Of a stretch of 64,000 nt of DNA, positions 10,401-18,773 are shown piece after piece (within the stretch, counting starts at the first letter, position 1; each line of letters opens with the position of its first letter). Location: assembly GCA_051155775.1 (NCBI GenBank), contig DAXETV010000026.1, forward strand, positions 29,115 to 93,114, written 5' to 3'. This stretch comes from CAYSCZ01 sp051155775. GTDB lineage: Bacteria > Bacteroidota > Bacteroidia > Cytophagales > Cyclobacteriaceae. Made by a program: the position numbers and the translations under genes. The notes under the pieces were generated by a model. That model saw only the letters and a program-made list of their open reading frames with translations. It ran no database searches and was not told the DNA's origin.

Positions 10401-11649
10401 ATTGATTTTCAAGGATATTATCTATCTGGTCAATATCTCGTATGCCTGCTGTGTTTCTTAGGTTTGAGTATAGTTCATTGGCATTATTGGAACTGGCTAC
10501 TCCTGTTACAGGGATTACATTTGGATTATCTGGTCGAAGCAATACCCTGCTTTCACCCAAATCTGTAAAAGCAACAAAATTTCTAAGTGTTTGCGTGTCA
10601 TTTATCCTGTTAAGCAAATAAACTTCAACCCTATTAATACTCACACCTGAGGAGATTTGTGGCAAATTGCTCAACCAATTCTCATAGTTGTCCCGAAAAA
10701 AATGACTTAGAAAAAAGTGCCTGTTTTCATCATAATTTGAGCCTCTTACTTCAAATTCACTTCCCTGGAATCCACTTTCAAGGTTGATCACCTCAGTTCG
10801 TCCCTGTTGTCTGGAGGCGATGGCAGAAACAAAAAGATCTCCAAATTGAAGCTGGGTTTTTACACCAAACAAACTCTGTCCACCATTAATCAGGCTATTA
10901 CTAATCGGTAAGCTTACATTTCCTATTTCGATTTTTTTGATGATGTCCTCTTCATAACCGGTATACTCGACCCGCATATTGTTTTGGAAGTCGAATGTGT
11001 TATTGTTATCAAAATTCGCAGTGATGGCAAGTTTTTCTCCCACATTACCTACCACATTCATAGAGATTTGTTGATTGAAATCAAATCCTCCGTTGCGTTG
11101 TTGTCGGATGGGTATGGCCGGGTTATTTATTCTTTGCCATCTGCCACCAAAATCAAGGTTTATGAAACCATTGGGTTGAATATCAATGTAGCTACCCCCA
11201 AATACCCTGTCAAAAACAGGATTAAAATAAATTTTTGGGATTAAGCGTCTCCCGCTTACAGCACTTTCCCCATCCAGTGCTTCTGATCGGTTTTTCCATC
11301 CATCCTTGATGATCTTATCGCTTTGGAAGCGGTTAAATTCCTGGAAGGACATGGAAGATAATGGCCTGAATTCGGTATTTCCTATCTTTTCATATATGGT
11401 ATAGTTTAAGCCTGTATCAATTTCAATTTCAAGGCTTGAAGGATCTTTTAAAAATAGTGGTGATCGTGTGGCTCTATTGGAAAAAGGGTCTCCAAACCGG
11501 AAAGAAGGACTGAATGTGGGTCTTGTGTTGGGTTCATATTTAGTGGTGTCTGAGGACTCCTCTTCTTCCTGGGAATAGGAAAGGTGTGTAGAGGTGAATA
11601 GACATAAGAGTATCAGCAGCGGTTGGCTAAAAAATTTCAAATATTGCAA
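4444..11649 (-). CDS. sprA: SprA, outer-membrane translocon of the type IX secretion system
   Basis: 2401 residues, matching the roughly 2400-residue SprA family (Sov in Porphyromonas). It has a signal peptide (hydrophobic core about 10-25, then a likely cut after YSQ). The long body is made of repeated beta strands, as expected for the very large SprA barrel, and ends in a barrel-like C-terminus FGGQLRFSLQ. SprA forms the outer-membrane pore through which proteins with C-terminal sorting domains leave the cell, and is needed for gliding in Flavobacterium. The start is TTG at 11649: no in-frame ATG exists between the ruvA stop and the signal peptide. Only 13 bases separate it from ruvA, so it is probably read from the maeB-ruvA transcript. 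Confidence 0.96.
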   Translation of the reverse strand: MQYLKFFSQPLLILLCLFTSTHLSYSQEEEESSDTTKYEPNTRPTFSPSFRFGDPFSNRATRSPLFLKDPSSLEIEIDTGLNYTIYEKIGNTEFRPLSSMSFQEFNRFQSDKIIKDGWKNRSEALDGESAVSGRRLIPKIYFNPVFDRVFGGSYIDIQPNGFINLDFGGRWQRINNPAIPIRQQRNGGFDFNQQISMNVVGNVGEKLAITANFDNNNTFDFQNNMRVEYTGYEEDIIKKIEIGNVSLPISNSLINGGQSLFGVKTQLQFGDLFVSAIASRQQGRTEVINLESGFQGSEFEVRGSNYDENRHFFLSHFFRDNYENWLSNLPQISSGVSINRVEVYLLNRINDTQTLRNFVAFTDLGESRVLLRPDNPNVIPVTGVASSNNANELYSNLRNTAGIRDIDQIDNILENQFGFERTQDYVKITSARKLEERDYTINRELGYITLLRRLQNDEVLAVAYEYSFNGNRFKVGELTEDVQSLGLQDNQPLFLKMLRPNRIDTELPTWDLMMKNIYNLNANQVEKDGFQLRIIYRDDLTGIDNPSLQEGPSDVIDRPLLELFELDNLNQNNDPQPDGNFDYVEGITIQPANGNIIFPVLEPFGSTLREKLEPDQDAINRFVFDTLYRTTRNEAEQQSDVNKFFIKGEYQAGSSSEIVLPGINISEGSVTVTAGNTPLIEGTDFRVDYNLGRVTILNQGVLSSGKEIQVSYEKADLFNFRSRWLTGLRLDYELSDDINFGATLLRLNERPGGISRFSIGDEPTRNTKYGFDVNFRKNSRAITNAIDAIPLIRTKEESSVNFSGEFAQLIPGTSNQIQGQGTSFIDDFENAITPINLGGNPLAWKLAATPETDDDQFDLRPPGDSTNNFLPYAYRRAKTAWYIIDNSVFYRTAGGLRPDNLTETDLENHYVRAVLPQEIFRQQDRQLVNINIPVFNVAYFPSERGQYNYNPDIQPEGRLPEPTENYGGITRAITTQTDFDNANIQYIEFWLMDPFIQGPRGQIIDGEFNSNNTTGGELVFNLGNISEDLMLDSRHAFENGLPRDGSLEDVTQNVWGRVTNQQYLNDNFDNLDFRSNQDVGLDGLTDELEVENFSEMFDPAVFSTISEDPSGDNFQYFLGDELDSRDAKIIERYKNFNGMDNNSPVSGNNQFTPQSTQVPDNEDLNNDNTISDVEQYHEYRIPLEPDQFEVGQNNIVDQVTDASGEANWYLFRIPIRSENRKIHNGINGFKNIRFIRMYLTEFQQPVVLRMAKFQFVGSQWRRYEQALREPGLSEIPENPTSNFDISVVNIEENGVPAEGKVPYVVPPGLNRDRDNTTPIQRRNNEQSLQLCISDLEDGDSRAVFKNVSFDLIRYGKMKMFFHAESFDGDDVRDGETTAFIRLGTDFIDNYYEVEVPLTITPKNLTLQDANLQRLVWPEENEIDIDLGDLSGLKALRNRQDANPLIPFTRETDDGRHKITVKGNPDIRTVMTIMIGARNPSSPDRENKSLCIWANELRVTDFDTEKGWAANARISTKLADFATINASGRIVTSGFGTIQQRISERTTETARSFDISANINVDKLLLPEKTGLKIPMFVSYEKSVSTPRFDPKNPDIELDDAVDAFNEEESGSGDDFKRKVEDRTTRRSINFTNVRKEKVNPEAKNHVYDIENFSFTYAFSESKRTNFNTAEATQRTIRGGLSYNYSPVDLTIEPFKNVELFDSPYLTLLKDFNINPLPSNFGFRGDLNRSFQKTVYNTERDGRLVADTVNANFIKTFTLNRSYNLRWALTRSLTLDYSARANAIVDEPEEIVRDEEGNFVRFITKEERRDSIMDNLKRLGRMKNFNQNLNVNYKLPLDKFPVTDWLGADLNYSSSYTWTAGSLGEIEVTDSLPGGGVETRSVSQIELLGNIIQNTRQRGVTGKVDLVGLYNKVPFLKEANTPQRKSRRPPKEDTTRTSASGFGKGLFRFLMSVRSLNFTYSINESTTLPGFKPRAFLFGLDSGLNAPGLGFVFGSQDPDVRFRAARNGWLATGENQTNQFSQTFSENLSLRASVEPFDGLKIQLDAKRTNTARFNELFRFNEQEFEDNPSNTVNGFVSLTPIRSGSYDISYIAVKTAFDRNNDQNESTAFNQFEENIGTILNRIQTINPEFDTLSQDVLIPAFISAYSGADASSIPLTPFPKTPLPNWRLDFAGLSNLPGFSENISSINLTHSYVSNYRVNNYQNTGVFEENIDLSNNILNYTPVLNIDEESGGTLVPKYRITQVSISERFAPLIGINIRTKGGITTKIDYNRDRNLTLNLSNGQVTETKNSDVSFDFGYTKDNFRLPFRVQGRTVTLDNEISFRVAFTVRDSKSFQRKINDENILTNGNLNFQLRPTLNYVLNERLNLTLFFERTINEPRVSNSFRRGTTAFGGQLRFSLQ

Positions 11650-11662
11650 ATCAATATTGTTT

Positions 11663-12256
11663 TTAGGCTCCTTTAAGCACGATTTTGATTAACTGTTCCA
11701 GGGTAATGTTTCCATCACTATTTTTCAGGGCAATTCTAATTTTTTTATCGGCTTCAGATTTATTTATTCCTAAGGTTACCAATGCGGATAACGCTTCATT
11801 TCTTAGGGTATTGTCAAGGGATGGGAAACTGTCTAAAGATTTATTTAATAAATCCTGCTTTTTCATTTTATCCTTTAATTCAAGAATAATTCTATTTGCA
11901 GTTTTAGCACCGATACCCTTCACTGATTGGATTGTTTTTACCTCCTCATTTACTATAGCATATTGCAGTTCATCTGCCGATAATGACGATAAAATCATTA
12001 GGGCAGTGCCCGGGCCTACCCCTGAGATGCCTATCAGTTCTAAAAACCGGGTTCGTTCTTCCGGGTCGTGGAATCCAAAAAGGGTGTGCGCATCTTCTTT
12101 GACGTGCAGGTGTGTAAATAACTTGCAATCGATTTTCTCTTTGATTGCAGAGTAGGTGTTTAAGCTTATTTTTATCGTATATCCAATCCCATTCACATCA
12201 ACAACCACAAATGTAGGATCGATGGTGTCAATCTTACCTTTAACGTAACCAATCAT
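11663..12256 (-). CDS. ruvA: Holliday junction branch migration protein RuvA
   Basis: 197 residues, the usual length. An N-terminal OB-fold domain starts MIGYVKGKI. Two helix-hairpin-helix motifs are visible, ISGVGPGTA (77-85) and VKGIGAKTA (112-120), and a C-terminal domain III (about 150-197) binds RuvB. RuvA tetramers hold the four-way junction while RuvB drives branch migration. No ruvB or ruvC is nearby. Its start overlaps the maeB stop by one base (12256), so translation is probably coupled. Confidence 0.96.
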   Translation of the reverse strand: MIGYVKGKIDTIDPTFVVVDVNGIGYTIKISLNTYSAIKEKIDCKLFTHLHVKEDAHTLFGFHDPEERTRFLELIGISGVGPGTALMILSSLSADELQYAIVNEEVKTIQSVKGIGAKTANRIILELKDKMKKQDLLNKSLDSFPSLDNTLRNEALSALVTLGINKSEADKKIRIALKNSDGNITLEQLIKIVLKGA

Positions 12257-14532
12257 TATGCATTATTCAGTTCGTGTTGTTGGGCATCTACTACGGCTAT
12301 TGCCACCATATCAAAAATCTCACGGACTGAACTTCCAAACTGTAAAACATGTACAGATTTTTTCATTCCCATGAGAATTGGTCCAATAGCTTCAGAACCA
12401 CCCAACTCCATTACTAATTTGTATCCAATATTTCCGGCTGCAAGATTAGGAAAAATTAATGTATTAGGAGTCTTTCCATTCAAATCACTGAAAGGATAAT
12501 TTTCAGATAATAATTCTCTGTTTAAGGCAACATTTGCCTGTATGTCACCATCAATGATCAGGTCAGGCCATTTCAATTTTGCCTTTTTCACGGCCTGTGA
12601 TACTTTTTGGGGTGTTTCACCTTTTGCTGAACCAAAATTTGAATAAGAGAGCATAGCAATATGAGGTTCTGCATCAAAATATTTAACGGTTCTGGCGGTT
12701 AACCCTATGATATCAATGAGTTCATCTACTGTGGGATCGATGTTGACCGTTGTGTCGGAAAAAAAGTACGTGCCTTTTTTTGTGTTGATAATATACATAC
12801 CTGCAACCCGTTCAATGTCCCCTTTTATGCCAATAATTTCCAGGGCAGGAAGTATGGTCTTAGGATATTCACTTGATCTACCGGATATTAAGGCGTCGGC
12901 TTCATCACATTCCACCATCATAGCACCGAAATAATTCCTGTCGACCATTGTATTGAGGGCAGAGCTAAGTGTAACACCTTTTCTTTGTCTTATATCAAAA
13001 TATTTTTTGGCATAGTCTCTTACTTTTTCTTTTTCGATAAGTGGGTTAATGATATGGCAGTTACCGAGCTCAAGCTCACACTCCTCGATAATTTCGTTGA
13101 TCCGTGACCTGCTTCCCAGCAAGATGGGTTCGGCAATTCCTTCATCGACAACCAGCTGGGCTGCTTTTAAGACGTTTAGATCATCGGCTTCCGCAAAAAC
13201 AACCCTTTTCGGTTTTTTTCTGGCCCTTGTTACGATCCGGGATAATAAACTTTGGTCAATTCCAACACGCTTTTTTAGTTCCAGCTCATATTCATCCCAA
13301 TCATCAATATGTTTTTGGGCCACATTAGAATCCATGGCAGCCTTGGCAACGGCGGGGGAGATGGTGGTTATCAATCTGGGGTCTAACGGTTTGGGAATTA
13401 AGTAATTTTTGCCATATTTCATGCTTCTTGATCCATAAGCTTTCAAGACAATTTCCGGAACAGGTTCCCGGGCTAATTTAGCTAACGCATGGACAGCTGC
13501 CAGTTTCATCTCTTCATTGATTGACTTTGCCCGCACATCGAGGGAGCCTCTGAAGATATAAGGGAATCCCAGCACGTTGTTGACTTGATTCGGGTGATCA
13601 GAGCGACCGGTGGCCATAATAATGTCTTCTCTCGTTTCTATCGCCAAATTATAATCAACTTCAGGGTCGGGGTTGGCCAGTGCAAATACGATTGGGTCCC
13701 TGGCCATTTTTTTTAAGTCTTCTGCATCCAGGATATTGCCTTTTGATAGACCGAGAAACATATCTGCCCCTTCCATGGCATCATTTAGACTATCCACATC
13801 TCTATCTGTTGCATATATAGATTTAAGCTCATCCAGGTTTTTTCTATTCTTTTTTATCACTCCTTTGCTATCAAGCATAATGATATTTTCCTTTTGAGCA
13901 CCCATTGAGACGTAGAGATCTGTACAGGCCATAGCTGCTGCTCCTGCTCCACTTACCACAATTTTTATTTCTTCTAATTTTTTCCCATTAATGTCCAAAG
14001 CATTTAGCAAAGCAGCACTGGAAATAATAGCTGTTCCATGTTGGTCATCGTGCATTACAGGAATATCCATTTCATCCCTTAACGCACGCTCTATTAAAAA
14101 GCTTTCAGGTGCTTTTATGTCTTCCAGGTTGATCCCGCCAAACGTTGGCTCAAGCGATTTCAAAATTTTTATGAATTCATGCGGGTCGTTTTCAGCTATT
14201 TCGATATCAAATACATCAATTCCGGCGAATTTTTTAAATAATACACCTTTACCTTCCATGACCGGTTTTGCGGCCTCCGGCCCAATATTCCCCAGACCCA
14301 GTACTGCGGTGCCATTGGAAACAACACCTACCAAATTACCTTTTGCAGTATATTTATATACATCACTTGTATTTTTAGCGATTTCTTTACAGGGTTCAGC
14401 CACTCCCGGTGAGTAGGCAAGCGCCAGATCATGTTGGTTAGAAAGTGGTTTGGAGGGAATGACTTCAATTTTCCCACTGGGGCTGGATTCGTGATACGCA
14501 AGCGCTTCACTTTTTCTGATTTTAGGTTCCAT
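12256..14532 (-). CDS. maeB: NADP-dependent malic enzyme with C-terminal phosphotransacetylase-like domain
   Basis: 758 residues, the length of the two-domain MaeB type. Residues about 1-425 are the malic enzyme: LAYSPGVAEPC, the metal-binding region (INLEDIKAPE, MHDDQHGTA) and a Rossmann part (VVSGAGAAAMACTDL). Residues about 430-758 resemble phosphate acetyltransferase (ARKKPKRVVFAEADD, ALISGRSSEYPKTILPALE, ILMGMKKSVHVLQFGSSVREI) and in known MaeB proteins are regulatory, not catalytic. It converts malate to pyruvate and CO2, making NADPH. It sits 22 bases after the DUF4837 gene and overlaps ruvA by one base. Confidence 0.96.
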   Translation of the reverse strand: MEPKIRKSEALAYHESSPSGKIEVIPSKPLSNQHDLALAYSPGVAEPCKEIAKNTSDVYKYTAKGNLVGVVSNGTAVLGLGNIGPEAAKPVMEGKGVLFKKFAGIDVFDIEIAENDPHEFIKILKSLEPTFGGINLEDIKAPESFLIERALRDEMDIPVMHDDQHGTAIISSAALLNALDINGKKLEEIKIVVSGAGAAAMACTDLYVSMGAQKENIIMLDSKGVIKKNRKNLDELKSIYATDRDVDSLNDAMEGADMFLGLSKGNILDAEDLKKMARDPIVFALANPDPEVDYNLAIETREDIIMATGRSDHPNQVNNVLGFPYIFRGSLDVRAKSINEEMKLAAVHALAKLAREPVPEIVLKAYGSRSMKYGKNYLIPKPLDPRLITTISPAVAKAAMDSNVAQKHIDDWDEYELELKKRVGIDQSLLSRIVTRARKKPKRVVFAEADDLNVLKAAQLVVDEGIAEPILLGSRSRINEIIEECELELGNCHIINPLIEKEKVRDYAKKYFDIRQRKGVTLSSALNTMVDRNYFGAMMVECDEADALISGRSSEYPKTILPALEIIGIKGDIERVAGMYIINTKKGTYFFSDTTVNIDPTVDELIDIIGLTARTVKYFDAEPHIAMLSYSNFGSAKGETPQKVSQAVKKAKLKWPDLIIDGDIQANVALNRELLSENYPFSDLNGKTPNTLIFPNLAAGNIGYKLVMELGGSEAIGPILMGMKKSVHVLQFGSSVREIFDMVAIAVVDAQQHELNNA

Positions 14533-14554
14533 TAAGTTATAAAAATGAGATTAT

Positions 14555-15625
14555 TTACGATTCTTCTTCAGTTATCACGGTGGAGGTCCAGAGTATGGCT
14601 TCTATCTCTCTCATAAAGTTTCGTTTAGTCGTACCTGCTGCATATACATATCCTTCAATGTAGTATAATCTATTGGTATTTTCATCAACAAACGTATAAG
14701 ATAAAAATGGGCCACCGGCGGTTGCATCACTAACTTTCCACAGCCCTCGACATTCTTTGGCATATATATCATTGAAATTAACTTCTTTTATTTGTAAAGG
14801 GTATTCATCCTGGATAGTGATGTATAAATCAAGTTTTTCACTGTCACGGAGGTAACTGCTGGTGATTTTCTCTCTGAAGTTTTTTATGTCCTGAAATGGT
14901 TCTAATGAAGAAAAAGGCTGATGGTATATAAATATATTTTTTTCAATTGCAGCATCTTTTACTCTTACCCAAGCAAAGTTTTTGAGATTTTTAGCCAACA
15001 TAAACCCAAAGGGAATTTTGATTTCAATACCATGCTTGTCAGCGATAACTTGTTCAATATCTTTTTCTGAGTTCTTGAAAATTTTATTATTTATTCTCTT
15101 TTTTTCTATTTGTTCAAAGTAGTTCCTTAAGCCTTCTCTATTAGCGGCGATCTTTCGTATCAGTGTCTTTTGATTTTTAGCAAATAAGTGAAGAATTCTT
15201 TGATCTCTCGCAAACTCATCTTTCTTGGTAAACATAAAATACGAGCTGTCATTTTTTATTTTTTCTACAGATTCTGGGGTGAAGTTGGACTGTAAAACCC
15301 GGCTAGCCCGGTTTTTTTTATCAAATGTGGTTACGAATATCATGTTTTTAGCGCTTTTCAGCACACTGTTTAACCTTAGCGGATTGACATAATTCACATT
15401 AAAATAAGGCTCTTCCTGTGGTAATCCTGGATACGGCTTTCTGAAAGTCCGTATAAGCTCATCTCCAAGCTCACCTTGCCAGGAGGCCGAGTCCATGACT
15501 AATATAATTTCTCCAATATCTCCTCTGGCCGGTTGCATGAGGCTCTTGTCATTATCTTTTAGCTTTAATGAGCAGGAAGCAATGAAAAATATAAAAATTA
15601 AGCGCAGGATGGATGTGATCTTCAA
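14555..15625 (-). CDS. DUF4837 family lipoprotein
   Basis: 356 residues with a lipoprotein signal peptide (hydrophobic stretch followed by IASC, Cys at about 18). The RGDIGEIILVMDSASWQGELGD block and the later RGLWKV...GGPFLSYTFVDENTNRLYYIEGYVYA region are, as I recall them, hallmarks of DUF4837, a Bacteroidota family of unknown function. The start is TTG at 15625: an in-frame stop lies just upstream and the next ATG is beyond the signal peptide. It is the first gene of a probable DUF4837-maeB-ruvA-sprA transcript and follows the MltD-like gene by 48 bases, so it probably works at the envelope; its task is unknown. Confidence 0.85.
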   Translation of the reverse strand: MKITSILRLIFIFFIASCSLKLKDNDKSLMQPARGDIGEIILVMDSASWQGELGDELIRTFRKPYPGLPQEEPYFNVNYVNPLRLNSVLKSAKNMIFVTTFDKKNRASRVLQSNFTPESVEKIKNDSSYFMFTKKDEFARDQRILHLFAKNQKTLIRKIAANREGLRNYFEQIEKKRINNKIFKNSEKDIEQVIADKHGIEIKIPFGFMLAKNLKNFAWVRVKDAAIEKNIFIYHQPFSSLEPFQDIKNFREKITSSYLRDSEKLDLYITIQDEYPLQIKEVNFNDIYAKECRGLWKVSDATAGGPFLSYTFVDENTNRLYYIEGYVYAAGTTKRNFMREIEAILWTSTVITEEES

Positions 15626-15673
15626 AACGGTAAAAGATTATTTAACTCTAAAATTAATCAAAAATCTAAAAGC

Positions 15674-17050
15674 CTATTTGCTGAGTAGTAACTTCTGACC
15701 TGGTTTAATTTTATTAGACTTCAAATTATTCAGGGTTTTTAATTCTTCAGGACTCAAGGTTGAATATTTTCTGGAGATATCCCATAGTGTGTCACCATAT
15801 TTCACCTCATAAGATTTAGAGCCGGATGCATGGGCTAGTGCATTGCCGGAAAGTTTTCCCGATGTTGATTGATATAATTTTTTCGTTTTAGCACTGTATT
15901 GCGGTAATACCCAGACGTCAAGGTATTGTCCTACACGGATCAAATTACTTCTTAGGTTATTCCAGCTTTTAAGGTCAGATATCCTCACATGGTAGTTTCT
16001 AGCGATTCTTCCAAGGAAATCACCGCTTCTCACTTTGTATTTTATTTTAGTTCTTCCATAGGTACTTCCCGGCATATTTCTGGCAAGGTACTCCAACGTT
16101 TTTTTACCAACTTTTGAAGCGGAATCATAAAGTAACTTTCTGTTAGAAACTATGTAATCTTTTTTATCTGCCGGGATAATTAACGAATAATCAATGATTT
16201 CATCAGGTAGTGCTCCTCTTTTTATCTCAGGATTTAATTTTAGTATATCCTCTTCGCAGATATTTATTTGGTTGGTAAATGTTTCCAGATGAAAATAGTT
16301 TTTGATATTTATGGTGTCGGTATCCATCATAAATTCTTCATCCACTCCATAAAAATTGTGATAGTCAGCATAGTTTAGCACATAAATCATTGCTACAAAT
16401 TGAGGCACATAAGATCTTGTTTCGCGGGGTAGGTACCAGTATATCTCCCAGAAACTTTTCTTATATCCTGATCTTCTAATTGCCCTTCTAACTTTCCCGG
16501 GCCCGGAGTTGTAAGCCGCTAAGGCAAGCTCCCAGTCACCAAATGATCGGTATAATGATTTTAAGTATTTGCAAGCTGCTTCTGTAGATTTATAAGGGTC
16601 CATTCTTTCGTCGATGTACCAATCTTTATCTAGTCCATATAACCTTCCGGTAGAGGGTATGAATTGCCATAGCCCTGCTGCACTTGCCCATGAAATTGCG
16701 TTAGGATTGAGACCGGATTCAATAATCGATAGATATTTAAGTTCATCGGGCAGGTCGTATTTTTTTAATATTTCCTCAAAAATTGGGAAGTAATAACTCT
16801 TTCTTTTGAGAATTCCCCTGGTATAAGCTCTATTACGAATAACAAAATAGTCTATAAAGCTTCTTACCCGATCGTTAAAATTAAGCGGGATGGTAGTTGA
16901 TAAACAACTCATCCTATCCTCGATCTCTTCATAGTGGGTTTCAGGAATGAATTCATTATAATATTTTAAGGAGTCTTCTTTGCTTTTAAATTCCTGAGCA
17001 GATAATGTAATTATTGATAAAATGAATGTAATGCTTAACAGAAATCTCAT
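15674..17050 (-). CDS. MltD-like lytic transglycosylase with two LysM domains
   Basis: 458 residues. A signal peptide (about 1-18) is followed by a family 1 lytic transglycosylase (SLT) domain at about 95-235: the catalytic Glu is E111 in SIIESGLNPNAIS, followed by GLWQFIPSTG, DPYKSTEAACKYL and LALAAYNSGPGKV. Two LysM peptidoglycan-binding repeats lie near 345-390 and 413-457. It cuts the glycan strands of peptidoglycan in the periplasm, giving anhydro-muropeptides. The start is one base after the gatA stop. Neighbours tatA, the EnvC-like gene and sprA suggest a role in wall growth or in making openings for envelope machines. Confidence 0.94.
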   Translation of the reverse strand: MRFLLSITFILSIITLSAQEFKSKEDSLKYYNEFIPETHYEEIEDRMSCLSTTIPLNFNDRVRSFIDYFVIRNRAYTRGILKRKSYYFPIFEEILKKYDLPDELKYLSIIESGLNPNAISWASAAGLWQFIPSTGRLYGLDKDWYIDERMDPYKSTEAACKYLKSLYRSFGDWELALAAYNSGPGKVRRAIRRSGYKKSFWEIYWYLPRETRSYVPQFVAMIYVLNYADYHNFYGVDEEFMMDTDTINIKNYFHLETFTNQINICEEDILKLNPEIKRGALPDEIIDYSLIIPADKKDYIVSNRKLLYDSASKVGKKTLEYLARNMPGSTYGRTKIKYKVRSGDFLGRIARNYHVRISDLKSWNNLRSNLIRVGQYLDVWVLPQYSAKTKKLYQSTSGKLSGNALAHASGSKSYEVKYGDTLWDISRKYSTLSPEELKTLNNLKSNKIKPGQKLLLSK

Positions 17051-17051
17051 T

Positions 17052-18479
17052 TTAAGCTGTCTTTAAACAATATTCTTTTGAAAAAGCAAGCAAGTCATCT
17101 TCTTTGAAATAATCTCCCATAATTTGTAATCCAATGGGCAGGCCATTTTTGTCTTCACCGTTTGGTACAGAGATTGCTGGAATACCTGAAACTGAGGCTT
17201 GCACAGTAAACAGGTCTGCAAGATACATCTCAAGGTGATTATCCATTAGAGCACCAATTTCAAAAGGTGGTGTAGGTGTGGTTGGGCAAATTATAAAATC
17301 ATAATTTCTTAAAAATTCCTGTGTTTTTTCTTTTATCATGCGCCTAACTTTCTGGGCTTTGGTATAAAAAGCATCATGATACCTTGCGCTCAGTACAAAT
17401 GTGCCAAGCATAATCCTCCTTTTAACTTCTTCACCAAACCCTTCTGAGCGTGTAAGCTTATACATTTGCTCCATATTTTTGGCATTATCCGATCGATAGC
17501 CGTATTTCACTCCATCATATCTGGATAAATTAGATGAGGCTTCAGCTGTGGTTAAGATGTAGTAAGTGGGTAAAATATAATCTAAAAGCGGGAAATCTAC
17601 TCCCTCTACCTCATGACCCATCGATTTAATGCTTTCTATCGCTCTGATGGTTGCATTTTTAATTTCTTCATTGAGTCCATCACTGTTCAGCGTATCTTTG
17701 AGGTATGCCACCCGGGCTTTTCTCCCAAAATCCTTTCTTTTAGAATAATTGGGTACCGCAACAGTAGCGGAAGTACTATCAAATTTATCGTGACCAGCGC
17801 AGATTTCCAGTACCAGCGCGGCATCTTCAACTGTGTTGCTTAAAATACCAATTGTATCAAATGAACTGGCATAGGCAGCTAATCCGAATCTAGATATTCG
17901 GGAGTATGTGGGCTTAAGGCCTACAATGCCACAGAAAGAAGCTGGTTGTCTTACAGAACCACCGGTATCAGTGCCCAGGGATACCAAACACATATCTGCC
18001 TGAACCGAAACCGCCGAACCTCCGGAGGAACCACCCGGGACAAGGTTTTCACCAAACGCATTTCTAACAGGTCCGAAGGCTGAATTTTCATTTGAGGAGC
18101 CCATAGCAAATTCATCGCAGTTCTGATGTCCAATTATAATGGCATCTTCATCTAACAATTGCTGAATTGCTGTTGCCGTAAATTGAGACTTGAAGCCGTC
18201 CAGAATTTTACTGGAGGCTTGCAGACGATGATCTTTATAGGCCAAGACATCCTTTATTCCTATGACCATACCTGCCAGACGACCCTGAGTTCCCTCCCTG
18301 AGTTTTTTATCTATCTCCTGAGCTCGTGAAATTGCCTCCCCGTCGTAAACTTCCAGGAAGACATTGAGGTCTTTCTTGTTATGAATGTTGGATAAATAAT
18401 ATTCAACTACCTCCTGACAGGTTACCACTCCATTCTCAAGGTCACTCTTTAATTGAGAATAAGAAAAGTATTTATTCAA
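17052..18479 (-). CDS. gatA: Asp-tRNA(Asn)/Glu-tRNA(Gln) amidotransferase subunit A
   Basis: 475 residues of the amidase-signature family. The Ser-cisSer-Lys triad is visible as K76 (VIGIKDVLAYK), S151 (GGSSGGSA) and S175 (TDTGGSVRQPA), in the same spacing as known GatA proteins. GatA frees ammonia from glutamine for GatB, which converts Glu-tRNA(Gln) or Asp-tRNA(Asn). No gatB or gatC is present here. The start is TTG at 18479, which overlaps the tatA stop as TTGA; there is no usable ATG before residue 71, so the TTG is real and translation is probably coupled to tatA. Confidence 0.96.
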   Translation of the reverse strand: MNKYFSYSQLKSDLENGVVTCQEVVEYYLSNIHNKKDLNVFLEVYDGEAISRAQEIDKKLREGTQGRLAGMVIGIKDVLAYKDHRLQASSKILDGFKSQFTATAIQQLLDEDAIIIGHQNCDEFAMGSSNENSAFGPVRNAFGENLVPGGSSGGSAVSVQADMCLVSLGTDTGGSVRQPASFCGIVGLKPTYSRISRFGLAAYASSFDTIGILSNTVEDAALVLEICAGHDKFDSTSATVAVPNYSKRKDFGRKARVAYLKDTLNSDGLNEEIKNATIRAIESIKSMGHEVEGVDFPLLDYILPTYYILTTAEASSNLSRYDGVKYGYRSDNAKNMEQMYKLTRSEGFGEEVKRRIMLGTFVLSARYHDAFYTKAQKVRRMIKEKTQEFLRNYDFIICPTTPTPPFEIGALMDNHLEMYLADLFTVQASVSGIPAISVPNGEDKNGLPIGLQIMGDYFKEDDLLAFSKEYCLKTA

Positions 18480-18691
18480 TTCTTGCTGGTATTATCTCCT
18501 TTTACACTACTGCTGGTATCTTCTATTTCGTTTTTAATATCCTTAGTAGCGTCTTTAAATTCTCTGATACCTTTACCTAAACCTCGAGCGATTTCAGGTA
18601 TTTTTTTGGCTCCGAAGAAGATCACTACGAATAAAACAATGATGATCCATTCCCATCCACCAGGTATTCCAAAAGCTAACAATGCCTTCAT
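18476..18691 (-). CDS. tatA: Sec-independent twin-arginine translocase subunit TatA
   Basis: 71 residues. One N-terminal membrane helix (GGWEWIIIVLFVVIFFG) is followed by the FGAKKIPEIARGLGKGI hinge and amphipathic helix characteristic of TatA/TatE, then a short polar tail. TatA oligomers form the pore for folded proteins with twin-arginine signals. No tatC is in the window. It overlaps gatA by four bases (TTGA) and lies 82 bases after the EnvC-like gene, a gap with its own candidate promoter. Confidence 0.93.
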   Translation of the reverse strand: MKALLAFGIPGGWEWIIIVLFVVIFFGAKKIPEIARGLGKGIREFKDATKDIKNEIEDTSSSVKGDNTSKN

Positions 18692-18710
18692 ATTATTAAA
18701 GTTTTAATTT

Positions 18711-18718
18711 CAAAAGTA
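18711..18718 (-). promoter_or_regulatory. Candidate promoter -7 box (TACTTTTG) for tatA-gatA
   Basis: On the minus strand TACTTTTG fits TAnnTTTG and ends 19 bases before the tatA ATG. It would give the tatA-gatA-mltD-like genes a transcript separate from the EnvC-like operon upstream. The -33 element is not clear. Confidence 0.45.
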
Positions 18719-18773
18719 TTAATTATTAATGATTTTATCGTTCATATACACTTAAAGTTACGTAATGAATCCA

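Noticed and set aside
11685..12155. 156-residue plus-strand frame inside ruvA
   Set aside because: RuvA on the minus strand is complete and conserved; this is its shadow.
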